The notes under the pieces are model-generated. The model was not told the DNA's origin, searched no databases, and saw only the letters and a program-made list of their open reading frames with translations. From contig BPGU01000001.1 in NCBI GenBank assembly GCA_026003195.1, positions 248,001-312,000 on the forward strand: a stretch of DNA of 64,000 nucleotides. The letters are read 5' to 3'. Made by a program: the position numbers and the translations under genes. Numbering within the stretch: the first letter of the stretch is position 1; each line of letters starts with the position of its first letter. Below are positions 59,937 to 64,000 of the stretch, piece after piece. Source of the DNA: Armatimonadota bacterium. Lineage in GTDB: Bacteria; Armatimonadota; HRBIN16.

Positions 59937-60293
59937 TGGTGGAGGCGGAGGGACTCGAACCCTCGTCCAGAGTGATTTGCCCCAGGCGTCTACGAGCGTA
60001 GCCATCGTTTGGCATCTCGCTCTCGGGTACGCCCGATGGCAGGCTTACCCTAGAGCCAGTTCACCCTGCGCTTTCGCCCGAACGGCGGTGAACGCTTCCG
60101 TTCAGGCTAGCCGGCATCGCACACGCCCACATCCGCCTCGGCCGGCAGGAGGCGGCAGGACGGCTGCCTCTAATTAGGCAGCGAGAGCGTACTGAGGAGT
60201 CGCTCTTATTTTTTTGCCGCTTTTTTACGAGGCCAACGGCACCTCGGCTCGCAGCCTGAGCGCGCCTCTACCCTGTCGACACCAATCGCCCCC
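59937..60293 (-). ncRNA. ssrA: Transfer-messenger RNA (tmRNA)
   Basis: A one-piece tmRNA of ~357 nt. The 5' end GGGGGCGATTGGTGTCGACA pairs with the 3' CGCCTCC before CCA (7-bp acceptor stem), and the 3' end has the T-arm GGGTTCGAGTCCC and an encoded CCACCA. The tag frame can be read as GKKIRATPQYALAA followed by TAA at the expected place, ending in the usual ALAA. It rescues stalled ribosomes with SmpB and marks proteins for degradation. The resume codon (GGC) is inferred from position and frame. Confidence 0.95.
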
Positions 60294-60309
60294 ACGGGTA
60301 GCCATCTAT

Positions 60310-60315
60310 ATTATA
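60310..60315 (-). promoter_or_regulatory. -10 box of the tmRNA promoter
   Basis: TATAAT on the minus strand, 16 bp before the mature 5' end of tmRNA. The -35 region is not obvious. Confidence 0.55.
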
Positions 60316-60346
60316 CAACATTCGCTGAGCTTTTGTTTCGCCCTGC

Positions 60347-61171
60347 CTACAAAAAGGTGAACATCTCCCTGAGCCACTCGTCGGTAGGTTGCGTGCCGTA
60401 CTCGCTTATCTGGAAAGCTTCGGCGAACTCGTAGTGCCCACCGGGGATGACTCGTGGTTGGCTCCTCTCACCAGCCACCTTCGCACTGCGAGCATCGCGA
60501 TGCATCCATGCGGTCACCCACTCGCGCATCTGTTCCCGGCTGAGGGGAAGGGGAGACATGCCCATCGTGTAGGGTATCCACTCCGTAAACTGCGACTCGT
60601 GGGCACAGACCATCTCGATCTTGATCGGCATCACCCGGTCGATATTCACCACCACATCGGCGCGAAAGCGGTTTGGCTCGGTGAAATCGTCATGCCAGTA
60701 CAGGATGACCGGCATGCGTTTCAGCGGCGGTGTATCAGGGCATACCAGCGGCACGGTCAGAAGGTACGCCGCGTCCAGCACCAGCTGGGTGGTGACGCGA
60801 TGGTCGCGGTGGTAGTCGTTCGGACGATTCACCAGAATCAGGTCGGGACCTGTGCCTGGCTCACCGAAGGAACGGATGGCGCGTATCATGGAGGAGGTGG
60901 TTTCGTGGGTAACATACACTCCGCCGTCGGGTGCACCCAGACACTGGAACTCCGCACCGATGAGGGCAGCAGCACGCTCCGCTTCCGCCATGCGACGCTC
61001 CACCAGCAACCGGGGGGTCGCCGCATAGTCTGGATGATAGTGCCCCTTACCGCCATCGGTGACACTGAGGAAGCGCACTGCATCGCCCCTCTCTCGCATC
61101 AACGCCATCGTGCCTCCGATACTGCCCTCTACATCGTCGGGGTGTGCTCCGATAGCGAGGATATATCGCAT
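60347..61171 (-). CDS. PIG-L/LmbE-family zinc deacetylase
   Basis: A 274-residue protein with AIGAHPDDVEGSIGG (zinc ligands H and D plus catalytic D) and PNDYHRDHRVTTQLVLDAAY carrying the third ligand. The family de-N-acetylates sugars such as GlcNAc-malate or GlcNAc-inositol, including bacillithiol and mycothiol precursors. The specific substrate is unknown. AGGAGGGAAGA precedes the ATG at 61171; the upstream extension is spurious. Confidence 0.92.
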   Translation of the reverse strand: MRYILAIGAHPDDVEGSIGGTMALMRERGDAVRFLSVTDGGKGHYHPDYAATPRLLVERRMAEAERAAALIGAEFQCLGAPDGGVYVTHETTSSMIRAIRSFGEPGTGPDLILVNRPNDYHRDHRVTTQLVLDAAYLLTVPLVCPDTPPLKRMPVILYWHDDFTEPNRFRADVVVNIDRVMPIKIEMVCAHESQFTEWIPYTMGMSPLPLSREQMREWVTAWMHRDARSAKVAGERSQPRVIPGGHYEFAEAFQISEYGTQPTDEWLREMFTFL

Positions 61172-61307
61172 TCTTCCCTCCTGACGCAGTGGTGTGCCCT
61201 TTTGATTCGTGCAAAGGGGGTTGCTTCCCTCTGACGGGGGGAATTGCAGGAATTGCCCTGTGCGGGTGCGAAAAAAGATGCACTCGTATCTTCGGGAGGT
61301 GGCGGAT

Positions 61308-61577
61308 ATGAAGAAAGAGATTAGCCCGGTCACCGCCGCCATTGTGATACTCGTGGTGGTGGTGATACTGGGGATTATCGGATGGCGCTACTTCTTCGCG
61401 GAACCGGCGCCGCCTGTGATTGACCCTTCACAGATGCCAGTGGGCGGACCGGGCATGCCTCCGCCGGGTATGGCTCCTGGCGGACAACCTGGGGCAGTAG
61501 CTCCGGGGGCGCCGCAGGGACAGCCGGGTGCACCTGCTGCTCCACAACGCCCGCCAGCACCTTCTGAGGGATATTAG
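61308..61577 (+). CDS. Small membrane protein with Pro/Gly-rich tail
   Basis: An 89-residue protein: a short cytoplasmic N-terminus, one helix (VTAAIVILVVVVILGIIGWRYFF, in part) and a ~55-residue Pro/Gly/Ala/Met/Gln-rich extracytoplasmic tail. ATG 61308 follows GGGAGGTGGCGGAT. Divergent from the deacetylase gene. The low-complexity tail resembles that of the efflux adaptor at 27383-29059. Function unknown. Confidence 0.68.
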   Translation: MKKEISPVTAAIVILVVVVILGIIGWRYFFAEPAPPVIDPSQMPVGGPGMPPPGMAPGGQPGAVAPGAPQGQPGAPAAPQRPPAPSEGY

Positions 61578-61631
61578 TATTTCGGATAGCGGGGGTGGGG
61601 AAACACCCCAAACGACAGGGGAGGAGCGGAG

Positions 61632-62714
61632 ATGAACGACGCCAGCCAAACCATGCAGGCGGTGCGTTGTTATGCGCCGCAGGACTACCGTCTGGAGCAG
61701 ATACCTGTGCCCGAACCTCGTCCCGGAGAGGTCATCGTACAGGTGGAAGCCTGTGGTATCTGCGCTGGTGATGTGAAGTGCTTCTATGGGAACCCTTCCA
61801 TCTGGGGAGACGCCACGCGCCCCCGTTATGTGCAGCCACCTGTGGTGCCCGGGCACGAGTTCGTCGGACGGGTGGTTGCATTAGGAGAGGGTGCAGCCGA
61901 ACGTTTTGGTTTGCAAGTGGGCGACCGCGCCATCGCCGAGCAGATTGTGCCCTGTGGCAGGTGCCGGATGTGCGACCGGGGCATGTACTGGCTATGCCGT
62001 GACCGCGAGATTTTCGGTTTCCGCGAGAAGGCACAGGGAGGCTGGGCACAGTATATGCGCTACCCGGCAAACGCGCGGGTGTACCGTATCCCGGAGAATC
62101 TCTCTACCGAACAGGCAGCTCTGGTCGAACCACTGGCGTGTTCCATGCACGCGGTAGACAGGGGGCAGATACAGTTCGGTGATGTGGTGGTTATTGCAGG
62201 CATGGGACCTCTGGGTTTGGGCATGGTGGCGTGCGCCCGCCTCAAGAACCCCGGACTGTTAATCGCACTCGACCTGCGCGACCACCGACTGGAGGTGGCG
62301 AAGCGATTAGGCGCGGATAGGGTGATGAACCCCTCGCGCGATGATGTGCGCGGCGAAATTCGGCGGCTGACCGACGGCTATGGCTGTGATGTGTACATCG
62401 AAGCCACCGGGCATCCTCAGGGCATTTTGCTGGGGCTGGATATCATCCGCAAGGCAGGCAACTTTGTGGTGTTCAGTGTGCTGCAGGAGCCGGTCACGGT
62501 GGATTGGACGATTTTGGGCGATGTGAAGGAGCTGAACGTGTACGGCTCGCACCTGGGACCCTACTGCTATCCGAAGGTGATAGACTACCTGAACCGTGGT
62601 CTGCTGAAGACTGAGGGAATCGTCACACACCAGCTGCCCCTCTCCGAGTTCCGGCACGGTATTGAGATGGTGCACGAGGGGAAGGAGTCCATCAAGGTAT
62701 TGCTGGTACCCTGA
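61632..62714 (+). CDS. Zinc-dependent medium-chain alcohol/polyol dehydrogenase
   Basis: A 360-residue MDR enzyme. The catalytic zinc site has CGICAGDVK and GHEFVGRVVALGEG. The structural zinc uses CGRCRMCDRGMYWLC (four cysteines). The NAD-binding turn is AGMGPLGLGMV. It likely oxidises a polyol or sugar alcohol (sorbitol/threonine dehydrogenase-like). ATG 61632 follows AGGGGAGGAGCGGAG. The low-GC-content gaps seen in horizontally acquired genes are absent. Confidence 0.93.
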   Translation: MNDASQTMQAVRCYAPQDYRLEQIPVPEPRPGEVIVQVEACGICAGDVKCFYGNPSIWGDATRPRYVQPPVVPGHEFVGRVVALGEGAAERFGLQVGDRAIAEQIVPCGRCRMCDRGMYWLCRDREIFGFREKAQGGWAQYMRYPANARVYRIPENLSTEQAALVEPLACSMHAVDRGQIQFGDVVVIAGMGPLGLGMVACARLKNPGLLIALDLRDHRLEVAKRLGADRVMNPSRDDVRGEIRRLTDGYGCDVYIEATGHPQGILLGLDIIRKAGNFVVFSVLQEPVTVDWTILGDVKELNVYGSHLGPYCYPKVIDYLNRGLLKTEGIVTHQLPLSEFRHGIEMVHEGKESIKVLLVP

Positions 62715-62731
62715 GGTGTGCAGGGAGAGGG

Positions 62732-64000
62732 CTACTTCCCCTCTGTGGGGGCGACGACCTCTTGGGGTCTGGTCTCGTACACCTTTTGGAGTGCACGATG
62801 CACAGCGTCTGGACGATAGTAAGCCAGAAGGTCTCTGCCCGTGTTGCGCTCGATTCTGTTTCCAACGTCCCATGCGACGTGTGACTTCGCCTGCTCCGGG
62901 CAGGTGTAGTAACCATCCCCGCTGGCGATGATCCAGCCAGTATCGTCTCCAGCGTACTCCAGGCGCGCAATCAGCCGCCCGTCCTGCCACGAGAACAGTT
63001 TCACTATCGTGCCGTTCTCACCGTGAGCGATAATGCTTCCATCAGGGGAGAGCGCGCAATGGGAGCAAAAATCCCCCGGGGTCCGTCTGTGCTCCCTCTG
63101 ACCGTCAGAGACACGATAGATATCTATCTGTCCACACGCGACAACGTACAGGCGTGAATTATCCGGGGAGAAACCCAGTGTCTGCGCGAGCACAGACGAA
63201 CGCAGTTCGAAAACAGGCTGTATGTGGTGGTCGGAAAGTTTCCACACCGCTATTCCCTCTGACCTTTGCGTCGCCAGCAGGGTACCATCGGAAGAGAGCG
63301 CTGCAATCTGCAATTCGCCGTAGTTGTTGACCCGCGCTATCTCTGTGCCCTGTATATCGTGCAACACCACCTCGCCATCTGCGCTGGCGGAAATAAAGCG
63401 CTGGTCCTCCCCTGTAAAAGCCACATACTGCACGCGCCCGACGTACGGTGCAAGTCGCAGAGGAGCCTGACGTTTCTTGTTCCGGTCCCACCTCAGCACC
63501 TTTCCGTCCGCAGTGCCAGCGAGCAGAGACTCCCCGTCGGGTGAGGTTGCCAGAGCGGTTACAGGCGCGCGCCCCGTGCGGATGACTGCTTCTTTCTCGG
63601 TGCTTGTCGTTTGCCAGATGTGAATGTTCCCCTCCTCATCGCCCACAAACAGATACTTGCCATCGGGCGTGAAGGTCATGCTGTGTACCGGCGAACGAAC
63701 CTTCTCGATCACTCCTTGCAACCTGCTCTCGCCCAGATTCCACAGGCAAATATACTCCTGCTCCTGGGCTATCTGTATCTGTTTGCCGTCCTCCGAAAAG
63801 CCGACGGACTGCACTCGTCCTTTCACCCCAAAACGCCACTCGACGCGCTCCTTCTCTTCTCCGCGGGATGTCTCCCACAGCACCGAATCGCCGTCCTCTG
63901 TGCTGGAGAGCAGGAGGTCTCCCGCTGGTGAAAACGCGAGGGCAACAACAGGCTTCTGCAGGCGGGGCGACCTCCACAACAAGCGTCCTGTTTGCACCTT
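62732..64000 (-). CDS. WD40-repeat protein, N-terminus beyond the window
   Basis: The frame is open to the window edge, giving at least 422 residues. It holds at least seven WD40-type units (for example VVALAFSPAGDLLLSSTEDG and VTALATSPDGESLLAGTADG). The C-terminal ~70 residues (DDTGWIIASGDGYYTCPEQA, YYRPDAVHRAL) resemble the segment that in many multidomain proteins links WD40 propellers to a caspase-like peptidase. Here the protein ends shortly after it with no such domain. The true start lies outside; the GTG at the edge falls inside a repeat. Confidence 0.82.
   Translation of the reverse strand, partial: KVQTGRLLWRSPRLQKPVVALAFSPAGDLLLSSTEDGDSVLWETSRGEEKERVEWRFGVKGRVQSVGFSEDGKQIQIAQEQEYICLWNLGESRLQGVIEKVRSPVHSMTFTPDGKYLFVGDEEGNIHIWQTTSTEKEAVIRTGRAPVTALATSPDGESLLAGTADGKVLRWDRNKKRQAPLRLAPYVGRVQYVAFTGEDQRFISASADGEVVLHDIQGTEIARVNNYGELQIAALSSDGTLLATQRSEGIAVWKLSDHHIQPVFELRSSVLAQTLGFSPDNSRLYVVACGQIDIYRVSDGQREHRRTPGDFCSHCALSPDGSIIAHGENGTIVKLFSWQDGRLIARLEYAGDDTGWIIASGDGYYTCPEQAKSHVAWDVGNRIERNTGRDLLAYYRPDAVHRALQKVYETRPQEVVAPTEGK

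Noticed and set aside
59937-60010. A tRNA gene at the tmRNA 3' end
   Set aside because: The T-arm and CCA belong to the tmRNA acceptor domain; there is no D-arm or anticodon arm in place.
1-64000. CRISPR array, restriction-modification, toxin-antitoxin or prophage
   Set aside because: No regularly spaced repeats, cas genes, methyltransferase/nuclease pairs or phage structural genes were seen on either strand.

Overview
The window looks like a chromosome segment of a diderm, moderately GC-rich bacterium, probably in or near Armatimonadota. That placement is inference from content; no 16S rRNA is present. Supporting content: an LPS-export (Lpt) gene set with a YjgP/YjgQ permease; MEP-pathway genes (ispE, dxs); secreted proteins with signal peptides and paired dockerin-type calcium repeats, without any cohesin here; a PEP-CTERM protein; DUF3084 next to a YqgF-like nuclease; an L10-leader/rplJ/rplL operon; and a tmRNA whose tag ends in YALAA.

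Layout. 1-6.3 kb: a ParB-like protein with a C-terminal cysteine-rich domain, ispE with a small membrane protein, and a leftward operon (RibD-type reductase, minimal zincin, DppA-type peptidase, beta-helix protein). 6.5-15.2 kb is a disturbed accessory region: a broken dockerin/zincin gene, three long HEAT-repeat paralogues plus a fragment of a fourth, a decayed IS701-like element that appears to have removed the 5' end of one HEAT gene, and a duplicated ~460-bp block carrying the ends of a HEAT gene and a convergent dockerin gene. 15.4-21.9 kb: mgsA, serA, a GT39/DUF2142-like membrane protein, a GHL6-like hydrolase and a DUF4185 protein. 22-25.8 kb: a leftward cluster made of two copies of a pair (secreted transglutaminase-like protein plus copper-amine-oxidase-N-like protein), one copy broken by deletion. 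26-31 kb: TolC / HlyD adaptor / MacB-type permease / small secreted Gly-Pro-rich protein, with no ATPase gene.

31-42.3 kb: dut with a zinc-ribbon TPR membrane protein, a methyl-accepting chemotaxis protein behind a sigma-28-like promoter, a Gfo/Idh + sugar isomerase pair, two adjacent glycosyltransferases, and a MerR/excisionase-type DNA-binding protein overlapping a GGDEF diguanylate cyclase. 42.4-50.8 kb: dxs, an Eis-like acetyltransferase, DUF951, two overlapping secreted proteins of unknown role, an isomerase, and the L10-L12 ribosomal operon. 50.8-58.5 kb: a tightly packed rightward run lptC-like, lptA-like, lptB, lptF/G, DUF3084, YqgF-like and a GH99/WbsX-like protein. 58.5-64 kb: a tiny membrane protein, a dispersed inverted repeat, the PEP-CTERM protein, tmRNA, a PIG-L deacetylase, a zinc alcohol dehydrogenase and a WD40 protein cut by the window edge.

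The most interesting leads are the duplicated transglutaminase/stalk pairs, the HEAT/dockerin locus with its duplications and IS damage, a short palindromic element found three times near extracellular-protein genes, the ATPase-less efflux operon and the DNA-binding-protein/diguanylate-cyclase pair. No CRISPR array, prophage or classical defence locus was seen.
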